Under the pieces are notes generated by a model. The model saw nothing but the letters and a program-made list of their open reading frames with translations, was not told the DNA's origin and searched no databases. From contig SVAS01000003.1 in the NCBI GenBank assembly GCA_015059285.1, positions 66,679 through 120,087 of the forward strand: a DNA stretch of 53,409 nucleotides, written 5' to 3'. Source of the stretch: Bacillota bacterium. Its GTDB lineage: Bacteria > Bacillota_I > Bacilli_A > RF39 > UBA660. Of this stretch, positions 34,849-44,800 are shown one piece after another. Made by a program: the position numbers and the translations under genes. Position 1 is the first letter of the stretch. Each line of letters begins with the position of its first letter.

Positions 34849-35915
34849 TTAAACCACCTTGCAATCAGTTCCCATATACTTATCTTGGTTTTATTTAATT
34901 TAATATAAATATCTTCTTTATGTATTCTTGTATCACCTAATTTAACGATCACATTTCCTATCTTATCACCATCTTTATAATCATACTTTTTTTCTAACTC
35001 AAATTTTAAGATAATATTATTTTTTTCGTTATTGCTAAGTAAATAATTAAAATCATTTTTAATATATAATATATGTTTTTTATAATATTTTTCATCCGTT
35101 ATATTAATATTACCTTTTTTTAAAATGGAATAATTTTGATATGCATTAAAAGTTTCCTCAAATAAATTTTTATGATCTTCAAAATCATTACCATCATTTA
35201 ATGTGACTGCAACCAAATTAATGTTATCTTTAGAGGCGGTTGTAACTAAAGTTCTTTTAGCAATTTTTGTAAAACCAGTTTTTCCACCAGTTGCATATTT
35301 ATAACTTGAAAGTAGTTTATTTTTATTTATCCACTCATAATAGTTTAAATTAGTCTTTAATTTATATTTTTTAGTTTTCGTTATCTCTTTATAAGTTTCA
35401 TTTTTCATAGCATAACTAGTAAGTATTGCCATATCATAAGCAGTAGAATAATTTCCTTTATCCTCATCAAGACCACTAGGGTTATTAAATGTTGTATTTT
35501 TCATACCTAATTCTTTAGCTTTTTCATTCATTAATTTAACAAAATCATCTACACTTCCACCTACATGATGCGCAATTGCTAAGGCAGCATCATTTCCACT
35601 CCTAAGCATCAAACCATAAACTAAATCCTTTACAGTTAATACTTCACCTTTTTTTATATATATACCAGAACCATAGGCTTCATTAATTTCATCACCTATT
35701 ACTACTTCTTGTTCTAAATCAGAGTTTTCAATAGCAAGTATCGCTGTCATAATTTTAGATATACTAGCAATACTTCTTACTTCATGTATATTAGAAGCAT
35801 ATAAAATTCTATTATTGTCAGTATCCATAAGAATTGTACTAGTAGCACTACTACTATAAGCATTTACATTTAAAGGTATTATTAAAAATAAAATTAATAA
35901 AACTATTTTTTTCAT
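34845..35915 (-). CDS. dacB: D-alanyl-D-alanine carboxypeptidase (DacB/DacF type)
   Basis: About 356 residues, S11 family. Signal peptide (MKKIVLLILFLIIPLNVNAYS), active site S-I-S-K (ASISKIM, near residues 51-54), SGN (LRSGNDAALA), and KTG (GGKTGFTK). A C-terminal beta domain follows. Its end, ISIWELIARWFK, is an amphipathic membrane anchor. Trims the terminal D-Ala of peptidoglycan. Position before spmA-spmB points to the sporulation type that shapes the spore cortex. Start at ATG 35915, ggtgag SD; the upstream 12 residues of the longer reading are excluded. Confidence 0.93.
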   Translation of the reverse strand: MKKIVLLILFLIIPLNVNAYSSSATSTILMDTDNNRILYASNIHEVRSIASISKIMTAILAIENSDLEQEVVIGDEINEAYGSGIYIKKGEVLTVKDLVYGLMLRSGNDAALAIAHHVGGSVDDFVKLMNEKAKELGMKNTTFNNPSGLDEDKGNYSTAYDMAILTSYAMKNETYKEITKTKKYKLKTNLNYYEWINKNKLLSSYKYATGGKTGFTKIAKRTLVTTASKDNINLVAVTLNDGNDFEDHKNLFEETFNAYQNYSILKKGNINITDEKYYKKHILYIKNDFNYLLSNNEKNNIILKFELEKKYDYKDGDKIGNVIVKLGDTRIHKEDIYIKLNKTKISIWELIARWFK

Positions 35916-35941
35916 TTTCTCACCTATAAAAATGTATGAAA

Positions 35942-35964
35942 AAAAGGACAAATTTAGTCCTTTT
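35942..35964 (-). terminator. Terminator after pflA
   Basis: 8-bp stem aaaaggac / gtcctttt with a 7-base loop; the minus-strand stop of pflA falls in the loop. Confidence 0.75.
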
Positions 35965-36658
35965 GTATTAATAAATTATATAACTCTTTTAAGTGGGTTT
36001 CATCCATTGCAGAAACACCTTTTAATTTATATTCAATACCAAGTTTTTGATATTTATCTACTCCATATAAATGATATGGCAGTAACTCTATTTTTTCTAC
36101 ATTTTTTATTTTACTAATAAATTCTTTTAGTTTTAAAATATATTTTTCTGTATCATTAATCCCTGGCACAATTACTTGTCTAAGCCATAATTTTTTATTT
36201 AATCTTTGACATATATCTAAAAATTTATAAAATTCATCTATATTTTGTCCTGTCATATAATTAAAACCTTCGTTATCAATTGCTTTTATATCTAAAATAA
36301 CTAAATCAGTATACTTTAGAATTTCTTCATAATTACCAATACCAACTCCACTAGTATCAATAGCTGTGTGAAGATTAACCATTTTACATTTTTTTAAAAT
36401 ATCAATTAAAAATTCATCTTGTAATAAAGGTTCCCCACCAGAGAAAGTAACTCCTCCATCAACATAATAATTTTTATATTTTAATATTTTCTTTAGTAAT
36501 TCTTCAGATGTTATTTCTAAAGCATTATCTTTAGTCCAAGTTTCTGGATTATGACAAAACAAACATCTTAATTTACACCCTTTAAAAAATACTACAAATC
36601 TAATACCAGGACCATCTACTAGCCCCATTGTTTCTACCGAATCAATATAACCTATCAT
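35954..36658 (-). CDS. pflA: Pyruvate formate-lyase activating enzyme
   Basis: 234 residues, radical SAM: C28-x3-C32-x2-C35 ([12 protein letters not shown]) with the [4Fe-4S], [13 protein letters not shown] for SAM binding, and HTAIDTSG and LDIKAID. It installs the glycyl radical on PflB, using S-adenosylmethionine and an electron from a ferredoxin/flavodoxin. It overlaps pflB by four bases. A ferredoxin gene lies nearby (32755). Confidence 0.94.
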   Translation of the reverse strand: MIGYIDSVETMGLVDGPGIRFVVFFKGCKLRCLFCHNPETWTKDNALEITSEELLKKILKYKNYYVDGGVTFSGGEPLLQDEFLIDILKKCKMVNLHTAIDTSGVGIGNYEEILKYTDLVILDIKAIDNEGFNYMTGQNIDEFYKFLDICQRLNKKLWLRQVIVPGINDTEKYILKLKEFISKIKNVEKIELLPYHLYGVDKYQKLGIEYKLKGVSAMDETHLKELYNLLIQKD

Positions 36659-38874
36659 ATACTACCGTGGAATGTTCTATTAATAACTTCTAATTGTTGT
36701 TCTTTACTTAAACGATTAAACTTAACAGCATATCCAGAAACTCTAATAGTCAAATTAGGATAATTTTCAGGATTGTTCATAGCATCTATCAATGTTTCTC
36801 TATTAAAAACATTAACATTTAAGTGCTGAGCTTTTTGTTTAAAATAACCATCTAAAATATGAACTAAATTAATAATTCTATCTTCATCAGTATGTCCTAA
36901 AGCATCTGGAATAATAGAAAATGTATTAGATATTCCATCTTGACATACGCAAGCATATGGAATTTTAGCAACTGAGTTTAAAGATGCTAAAGCACCTAAT
37001 TCATCTCTACCGTGCATTGGATTAGCACCAGGTGCAAAAGCAACCCCTTCTTTTCTACCATCAGGTGTAGCACCTGTTTTATGTCCATAAACAACATTAG
37101 AAGTAATTGTTAAAATTGATAATGTATGTATTGCATTTCTATATAAAGGATGTTCTTTTAAACGTTTTGAAAATTCTGTTACAACTAAAACAGCTAGATC
37201 ATCAACCAAATCATTATCATTTCCATATTTAGGAAAATCTCCTTCAATTTCAAAATCAATAGCTAAACCATCTTCATTTCTAATTGGTTTAACTTTAGCA
37301 TATTTAATTGCAGATAAAGAATCAGCAACAACAGAAAGTCCTGCTGCACCAAAAGCCATCAATCTTTCTACATTAGTATCATGTAAGGCCATTTGACTTG
37401 CTTCATAAGCATATTTATCATGCATATAGTGGATGATATTCATAGCATCCACATAATTTTTGGCTACAATATCTAAAACGTTAAAATAAGCTTTTATAAC
37501 TTTATCATATTCTAAAACTTCATCCTCTATCTTCTCAATTCCATCAATTACTTTTAAATTTAATTTTTCATCAACCCCACCATTAATAGCATATAAAAGA
37601 GCTTTAGCCAAATTACAACGCGCTCCAAAAAATTGCATTTGTTTTCCAACTTTCATAGCAGATACACAACAAGCAATTGCGTAATCATGACCGTAAATAG
37701 GGCTCATAATATCATCATTTTCATACTGAATAGCATCAGTAATAATTGATATCTTCGCACAATATTTTTTAAAGTTTTCTGGTAACTTTGTAGACCATAA
37801 AACAGTGATATTAGGTTCCGGCGAAGTACCTAAATTAATTAAAGTATTTAAATAACGATAAGAATTCTTAGTAACTAATGACATACTTTCATTAAGCATA
37901 CCACCAATTGATTCTGTAACCCAAGTAGGATCTCCTGCAAATAATTCGTTATATTCTGGTGTTCTTAAATGACGAGCCAATCTTAATTTAATAATGAACT
38001 GATCTACTAACTCTTGAGCTTCTTTTTCTGTAATTATGTTATTTTTTAAATCTCTTTCAATATAAATATCTAAGAAAGTTGAAGTACGTCCTAAACTCAT
38101 AGCCGCTCCATTATTTTCTTTAATAGCAGCTAAATAACCAAAATATAACCATTGAGTAGCTTCTTTAGCATTAATGGCAGGTCTAGAAATATCAAACCCA
38201 TAACCTAATGCCATTTCTTTAATATCATTTAAAGCCTTTATTTGATCAAAAACTTCTTCGCGAACACGAATATTTGCTTCATTTAAATTAGTAATACTAT
38301 CTAAATCTTTTTGCTTTTCTTGAATTAAAAAATCTATTCCATATAAAGCAATTCTTCTATAATCACCTATAATTCTACCTCTACCATAAGCATCAGGAAG
38401 ACCAGTTATTAATCCTGCTTTACGAGCTAATCTTATTTCTTTAGTATATGCTGAAAAAACACCATCATTATGTGTTTTACGATACTTAGTAAAAGCTTTA
38501 TCAATCGTTTCATTTAATTTATAGCCATAAGATTCTAAAGCACTATGTACCATTCTTATACCACCATATGGATTTACAATTCTCTTAAGTGGTGCAGAAG
38601 TTTGTAAACCAAATATAACTTCATTATCTTTATCTATATAACCTGGTTCATAATTATTAATACCTGACACATGTTCAGTATCAATATCTAAAACGCCTTT
38701 TTCTAATTCTTCTTTTAATAAATCTTCACATTTATCCCATAATTTTGATGTTTTATCACTAATACCTTCTAGAAAACTATCATCACCTAAATATTCAGTA
38801 TAGTTTTCTTCAATAAAATTTTCAACATCAATACTATTTCTCCATTTTATTCCTTTAAAATCATCTATATTCAT
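36655..38874 (-). CDS. pflB: Pyruvate formate-lyase
   Basis: 739 residues. Adjacent catalytic cysteines in [10 protein letters not shown] (about residue 400) and the C-terminal glycyl-radical site [17 protein letters not shown] (about 713). Other family landmarks are [11 protein letters not shown]..., [22 protein letters not shown]. Converts pyruvate and CoA to formate and acetyl-CoA, a main route in anaerobic fermentation. Excellent SD (aaggaggg) and a TATAAT-like box upstream. Cotranslated with pflA. Confidence 0.96.
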   Translation of the reverse strand: MNIDDFKGIKWRNSIDVENFIEENYTEYLGDDSFLEGISDKTSKLWDKCEDLLKEELEKGVLDIDTEHVSGINNYEPGYIDKDNEVIFGLQTSAPLKRIVNPYGGIRMVHSALESYGYKLNETIDKAFTKYRKTHNDGVFSAYTKEIRLARKAGLITGLPDAYGRGRIIGDYRRIALYGIDFLIQEKQKDLDSITNLNEANIRVREEVFDQIKALNDIKEMALGYGFDISRPAINAKEATQWLYFGYLAAIKENNGAAMSLGRTSTFLDIYIERDLKNNIITEKEAQELVDQFIIKLRLARHLRTPEYNELFAGDPTWVTESIGGMLNESMSLVTKNSYRYLNTLINLGTSPEPNITVLWSTKLPENFKKYCAKISIITDAIQYENDDIMSPIYGHDYAIACCVSAMKVGKQMQFFGARCNLAKALLYAINGGVDEKLNLKVIDGIEKIEDEVLEYDKVIKAYFNVLDIVAKNYVDAMNIIHYMHDKYAYEASQMALHDTNVERLMAFGAAGLSVVADSLSAIKYAKVKPIRNEDGLAIDFEIEGDFPKYGNDNDLVDDLAVLVVTEFSKRLKEHPLYRNAIHTLSILTITSNVVYGHKTGATPDGRKEGVAFAPGANPMHGRDELGALASLNSVAKIPYACVCQDGISNTFSIIPDALGHTDEDRIINLVHILDGYFKQKAQHLNVNVFNRETLIDAMNNPENYPNLTIRVSGYAVKFNRLSKEQQLEVINRTFHGSI

Positions 38875-38986
38875 CTTGTACCCTCCTTATAATGCATTAT
38901 AATTATATCACATTTTAAAGGGTATAAAAACAATTTAAAAGTATTTTCTAAAATCTAGATATTTCTGATAAAATCTTATATAGAAA

Positions 38987-39010
38987 AAGAATTGCGCAAA
39001 TACAATTCTT
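38987..39010 (-). terminator. Terminator after the acetyltransferase
   Basis: 8-bp stem aagaattg / caattctt with an 8-base loop and a T-run on the minus strand, between pflB and the GNAT gene. Confidence 0.72.
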
Positions 39011-39026
39011 AAAAATAGTTTAATTA

Positions 39027-39467
39027 TTATAAATCTTTTCTAAAACTTATTTTGAATTCATTAAAACCAAATTTTTTATATAAATTAATAGCACTTTTAT
39101 TATTTGATAGTACATTAATATCTATAAATTTTACGTTGGTATCATTTAATATATTTAATCCACTTTCTAATAACTTTGTAGCAATCCCATTATTTCTATA
39201 TTCTTCTATCACATATAAACCATCTATTAAATAACCATTGTTATTATTAGTATTTATTATTTTAAAAAATATATATCCTTTTATAATCGTATCTTCTTCG
39301 TAACATAATAATATGTTATTTTTGTTCTTTATGACATTTTTGAAATAATCTTTTACTACAAAACTATCATCAATAGAATTATCATATTGTCTTTCATCTT
39401 GAATTAGTTTTGTTAATAGATTATCACAAATATTAGCTCTTTCTTCGTCAAAAACTCTAATAATCAA
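39027..39467 (-). CDS. GNAT-family N-acetyltransferase
   Basis: About 146 residues. The acetyl-CoA site is seen as YVIEEYRNNGIATKLLESGLNIL (Q/R-x-x-G-x-G/A pattern, here R-N-N-G-I-A), then NVLSNNKSAINLYKKFGFNEF, the C-terminal GNAT helix. The substrate is unknown. Start is uncertain: TTG 39467 fits the SD position (tgtgat) better than GTG 39476. Monocistronic. Confidence 0.8.
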   Translation of the reverse strand: MIIRVFDEERANICDNLLTKLIQDERQYDNSIDDSFVVKDYFKNVIKNKNNILLCYEEDTIIKGYIFFKIINTNNNNGYLIDGLYVIEEYRNNGIATKLLESGLNILNDTNVKFIDINVLSNNKSAINLYKKFGFNEFKISFRKDL

Positions 39468-39494
39468 CTTTATCACATCCTATAGTTAATTATA

Positions 39495-40101
39495 TCACAC
39501 CAATTCATATTCTCTAACAATAATCCTATCATCTGAACAATATTTTATTACATACTTATTTTCTTGTTTACAAATTATTATACCTATAGTTTTATCATGA
39601 TTAACTTTCCTTAAATTTTCATCAATATAATTCATATAAACTTGTATTTGACTAATATATTCTTTTCTTAATTCAGTTACTTTTAATTCTACTATAACAT
39701 AACAATTATATTCAATATTAAAAAGTAATAGATCTATAAAATTAAACGTATCACCTATTTTTATTTTATATTCGCTTCCTATAAAACTAAATAAATTACC
39801 TAACTCTTTCATAAATAATTCTATATCTTCTAATATTAATTTATGCAATATCTTCTCAGATATAATTTCATAGCTATTTTTGTTTTTAACCACTATAGGG
39901 TTTTTAACAAAGTCTGTTATATTCTTTTTCTCTTTATTAATTAATTTATTTTTGCATTTTCTATTACATTTATAAACTTTTCCATTTTTTATAATCTAAA
40001 GCAATTTGTAATTCTCTTGCTAACCAATATTCATTACCCTGTTCATCAATGTGTTTTATATTTTCAAAAATTGTAGGAGTGTATTCTTCAATATTTTTCA
40101 T
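39495..40101 (-). pseudogene. Composite remnant: DinD-like N-terminus joined to DUF1016 C-terminus
   Basis: Two decayed pieces in tandem on the minus strand. From 40101 (good SD ggaaggtga, ATG) a 43-codon frame MKNIEEYTPTIFENIKHID...EYWLARELQIALDYKKW resembles the start of DinD-type (DNA-damage-inducible protein D) proteins and stops at 39970. A shifted frame continues with FINVIENAK, as expected for the intact protein, then stops. After that, from about 39945 down to 39495, comes an open frame (ITDFVKNPIVVKNKN, ILHKLILEDIELFMKELGNLFSFIG, FIDLLLFNIEYNCYVIVELKVTELRKE, QVYMNYIDENLRK, KTIGIIICKQ) matching the C-terminal PDDEXK domain of DUF1016/YhcG proteins. N-terminal half missing. Most simply a deletion fused two neighbouring remnants. 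The shorter 132-residue frame from GTG 39893 might still be made. Confidence 0.65.
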
Positions 40102-40108
40102 TTTGTCA

Positions 40109-40141
40109 CCTTCCTACTTATATTATTCGACGTAAGGAAGG
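40109..40141. repeat. Hairpin covering the RBS of the DinD-like remnant
   Basis: Arms ccttcctac (40109-40117) and gtaaggaagg (40132-40141), perfect but for one bulge. On the minus strand the arm includes the SD. Could sequester the RBS, or be a plus-strand terminator-like stem since T-run follows. Confidence 0.4.
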
Positions 40142-40190
40142 CTTTTTCCTTTTTATTTCACTACTTTTTTTATTTTTTTAGAAAAACAAA

Positions 40191-40220
40191 AAAACTAATT
40201 CAAAAAATTGAATTAGTTTT
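40191..40220. terminator. Terminator of the prepilin transcript
   Basis: 13-bp stem aaaactaattcaa / ttgaattagtttt, 4-base loop. T-rich on both strands, so bidirectional. Confidence 0.8.
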
Positions 40221-40237
40221 TATTTCAAAAATTTTCC

Positions 40238-40278
40238 AGTAGCAAGATTGGCGAAATAAATTTCGCTATCTAGCTACT
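40238..40278 (-). repeat. Long hairpin in the prepilin 3' region
   Basis: agtagc (40238-40243) pairs with gctact (40273-40278), agat with atct, and gcgaaa (40251-40256) with tttcgc (40261-40266) around taaa. It lies 120 bases past the prepilin stop and has no T-run, so it is not a simple terminator. Confidence 0.6.
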
Positions 40279-40305
40279 ATAAGACAAGACAAGCTTGCCC
40301 TCAAC

Positions 40306-40324
40306 AAGAAATCAAAGATTTCTT
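40306..40324 (-). repeat. Short hairpin in the prepilin 3' region
   Basis: Perfect 8-bp arms aagaaatc / gatttctt, 3-base loop aaa, about 77 bases past the prepilin stop. The remaining gap 40325-40400 holds no gene I can see. Confidence 0.5.
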
Positions 40325-40400
40325 ACATATGTGCTCTTATTATCATTCTTTTCAAAACCTTATTTCTAACTTCGTATTACATTACTACAAATATCCAAGT

Positions 40401-41459
40401 TTAGATGACAGATTTTGAGATTTCGATAACTGGGCGCACACCGTAGTCGATGCCATAGTTGGCGTAGAAGTTGAAAACGCCACCGTCGCCGCGCACGAAC
40501 CAAGCGTTGCCAGCATAGTCCGCATCAGCAGAGCTTGTCCAGTATCCATATGGAGGCATTGCTAAATTCCCATATGACCAATCGTTACTAATTATTGCAT
40601 TTGCTTCTGTTTCTGTTAACATTCTAGCACGCGCATTTGTTCTTGTCATCGTTCCATATTTACTGTCTGTTAATGTATAGTCCTGTGGTGCTATATTCGT
40701 CCATCCACTTGTTTGACTTTCTAAATAATTTAACGCTGTGATTGGCCCTTTATTATTGTTACCACATTCATCACATTCTGTATCCCATTCTGCTTCTGTT
40801 CCTCCTGCTGCTAAATAATCTGTTTTTGTTATCCATGCTACTGTTTCCTCATCAATATTTTTATCCATGATTAACGTAACTTTATTACTAGCATCACTTA
40901 CTACATAGAAGTTTTGGATATTTCCTGGGGCTACTTCGATTGCAAATTTTGTACCTGTTGTACATGTACCACTTGTTGCACATGCATCTACACTTGTAGC
41001 AAAATCATTTGTTTTTGCTAGTTCACTTAGTGTTTTTGCTGGTTCTGCTGGTAGTACACAATTATCTACATCTGCTTCTGGATCAATCTTACTATCTTCG
41101 TATCCTTTTGTTATACACATTGCTCCATTTGAAATAGCTAGCGCTACTTTACCATCTCGTGTAACTTTAATACTACCACTTGATGGTAATGCTCCTTTAA
41201 CTTCTAATTTGTTTTCTCCTACAAATTCTCCATCTGTTATTGTGAATTCTACATCACTTGTCATTCCATTTTCTAATAGAGCCTGAGCATAATACATTTC
41301 CCCAGCACTTATTAATCCATATGCAGTATCTTCAAATGCACTTTTTCTTGCACTTGTTATGATATTCATTATTACTGGTACTGCGATTAGTGCTATTATG
41401 GCTAGTATTACTATTACTGCTAGTAACTCGATCAATGTAAACCCTTTATCTTTTCTCAT
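40401..41459 (-). CDS. Type IV prepilin with hypervariable-looking C-terminal domain
   Basis: About 352 residues. Class III signal: MRKDKG-FTLIELLAVIVILAI with Glu at position 5 of the mature protein, so it is cleaved and methylated by a prepilin peptidase (not in the window). Then an extended stalk, three pairs of cysteines, and a C-terminal domain ending PPYGYWTSSADADY...NAWFVRGDGG...YGVRPVIEISKSVI. The GYWTSS and GVRPVI landmarks mark a C-type-lectin-like fold seen in diversity-generating retroelement targets. The last ~120 bases are much richer in GC than the gene (see findings). Start at ATG 41459, ggtggtgat SD; earlier Met is before the SD. Promoter -10 at 41604-41609, long purine-rich leader. 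Pilus adhesin role inferred. Confidence 0.85.
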   Translation of the reverse strand: MRKDKGFTLIELLAVIVILAIIALIAVPVIMNIITSARKSAFEDTAYGLISAGEMYYAQALLENGMTSDVEFTITDGEFVGENKLEVKGALPSSGSIKVTRDGKVALAISNGAMCITKGYEDSKIDPEADVDNCVLPAEPAKTLSELAKTNDFATSVDACATSGTCTTGTKFAIEVAPGNIQNFYVVSDASNKVTLIMDKNIDEETVAWITKTDYLAAGGTEAEWDTECDECGNNNKGPITALNYLESQTSGWTNIAPQDYTLTDSKYGTMTRTNARARMLTETEANAIISNDWSYGNLAMPPYGYWTSSADADYAGNAWFVRGDGGVFNFYANYGIDYGVRPVIEISKSVI

Positions 41460-41603
41460 ATCTATCACCACCTATCGTTTCATTCTATTATCAGTTTAGC
41501 AGTTTTTTATTATTTTCTTTTGTTGTATTACTATTTGTTTTATACTTTTTTCTTTTTTCGACTTTTTTCTCTCTCTTTTTTTACTGCTACTCTGACTTTA
41601 TTC

Positions 41604-41609
41604 ATTATA
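41604..41609 (-). promoter_or_regulatory. -10 box for the prepilin, with long purine-rich leader
   Basis: TATAAT (minus strand) about 145 bases from the start. The leader between includes a run of A/G with almost no pyrimidine (about 41540-41585). No strong -35. The 217-base gap 41472-41688 otherwise holds only the ligA terminator. Confidence 0.4.
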
Positions 41610-41659
41610 CATTTTTATCTATCTTCAATTTGTTTTATAACATAAATATTTCAACAAAA

Positions 41660-41682
41660 AAACAACTAAATTTTAGTTGTTT
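41660..41682 (-). terminator. ligA terminator
   Basis: 9-bp stem aaacaacta / tagttgttt with 5-base loop, T-run on the minus strand. Confidence 0.78.
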
Positions 41683-41687
41683 AAAAA

Positions 41688-43703
<2,016 letters not shown>

Positions 43704-43713
43704 TTAAAAGAAA

Positions 43714-43739
43714 AAATAGTATATTTTACTATACTATTT
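43714..43739 (-). terminator. Terminator of the fic-pcrA-nucleotidyltransferase operon
   Basis: 10-bp stem aaatagtata / tatactattt, 6-base loop, T-run on the minus strand. The stop codon at 43734 is inside. Confidence 0.82.
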
Positions 43740-44630
43740 CCATAATTTTTCAGGATAAATCTTATCTTCAATCATTGATTTTATTGCTTTTAAAACACTT
43801 TCTTTATCTTCTTTATATGTTACACCATACCATTTAGCATTTGTATCTAAAACATCTACTGTAATATTACCATTTAAAATATTGTTATAAACAACATCTG
43901 GTATTAAGAATTCACATTTTTCTAAATTATCTTTATTTTTTTCAAAAAAGTCTTTAATATCGTGTTCTAAAATATCAAAAATAAGTGGCGTGAAAACAAA
44001 CATATTCATTGATACTAAAGATTTGGCTTCCACATTAAATTCTAAACTTCCATCTAATGGTTTACAATTAACAATACCATTTATTTCTTCCACATTACTT
44101 TCAATAAGTCTAGTTAATTTACCATCCTTTTGTTCACATACCCCTCTTTTTACAGAACCATTTTCAGTAAGAGTATTAACAACTTGATAACCTACCATAG
44201 CCATTTCGTTTGCTTTTTTGCTTTGTTTTAAGAAAGAACTTGCTACTTCAAAAGCATCACTTCCATAAAAGTCATCAGCATTTAAAACCAAGAAACTTTC
44301 TTTAACTACATCTTTACAAGCAAGTATTGCATGTCCTGTTCCCCAAGGCTTTACTCTATCTTTTGGACATTCGTACCCTTCAGGTATTTCATCATTTTTT
44401 TGAAATACATAATCTACTTCAATTTTATCTTCAATTCTTTTTCCTACAGTATCTCTAAACAAATCATAGTTTTCTTCTTTTATAATGAATACTACTTTAT
44501 TAAATCCTGCTTTGATTGCATCATAGATAGAAAAATCTAATATGAATTCTCCATCATTTCCAAATGGTTCAATTTGTTTTAATCCTCCAAAACGGCTTCC
44601 CATTCCTGCCGCCATAATAACTAATGTCAT
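43734..44630 (-). CDS. Sugar-phosphate nucleotidyltransferase
   Basis: 298 residues of the GT-A nucleotidyltransferase fold: MAAGMGSRFGGLKQIEPFG start (nucleotide loop with G-M-G-S-R), KPWGTGHAI, LVLNADDFYG (metal-binding Asp), and GVTYKEDKESV at the end. Makes a nucleotide sugar from a sugar phosphate and NTP; the sugar is uncertain. The SD aggaggt of this gene overlaps the TAG stop of the 51-residue protein. Confidence 0.85.
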   Translation of the reverse strand: MTLVIMAAGMGSRFGGLKQIEPFGNDGEFILDFSIYDAIKAGFNKVVFIIKEENYDLFRDTVGKRIEDKIEVDYVFQKNDEIPEGYECPKDRVKPWGTGHAILACKDVVKESFLVLNADDFYGSDAFEVASSFLKQSKKANEMAMVGYQVVNTLTENGSVKRGVCEQKDGKLTRLIESNVEEINGIVNCKPLDGSLEFNVEAKSLVSMNMFVFTPLIFDILEHDIKDFFEKNKDNLEKCEFLIPDVVYNNILNGNITVDVLDTNAKWYGVTYKEDKESVLKAIKSMIEDKIYPEKLWK

Positions 44631-44640
44631 AAATTACCTC

Positions 44641-44796
44641 CTATTTATTTTTATTTAATGCATTATATGTAAACCCGAACACAATTAATCCTAGTAAGAC
44701 TAATCCTGCCCATAAAAAGGGATTACCATGATTTTTCATTATAAAATCTTTAAATGGTTGTATCCATTTTTCTAATGTATCAATAATATTTAACAC
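44641..44796 (-). CDS. 51-residue single-pass membrane protein
   Basis: Small gene between pcrA and the nucleotidyltransferase. Translation from GTG 44796: VLNIIDTLEKWIQPFKDFIMKN, then a membrane helix (about 28-43, LWAGLVLLGLIVFGFTY) and basic end NALNKNK. SD aaaggtg lies in the end of pcrA; its TAG is part of the next SD. So it is translation-coupled on both sides. No family recognised. Confidence 0.68.
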   Translation of the reverse strand: MLNIIDTLEKWIQPFKDFIMKNHGNPFLWAGLVLLGLIVFGFTYNALNKNK

Positions 44797-44800
44797 ATTA

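Noticed and set aside
40051-40242. Plus-strand Phe-rich ORF (63 codons)
   Set aside because: Runs across the hairpin and T-runs in the DinD remnant; no SD or family pattern.
40401-41459. A reverse transcriptase or template repeat near the prepilin
   Set aside because: I searched the neighbouring ORFs by eye; none has RT motifs (YxDD) and no second copy of the GC-rich end is visible.
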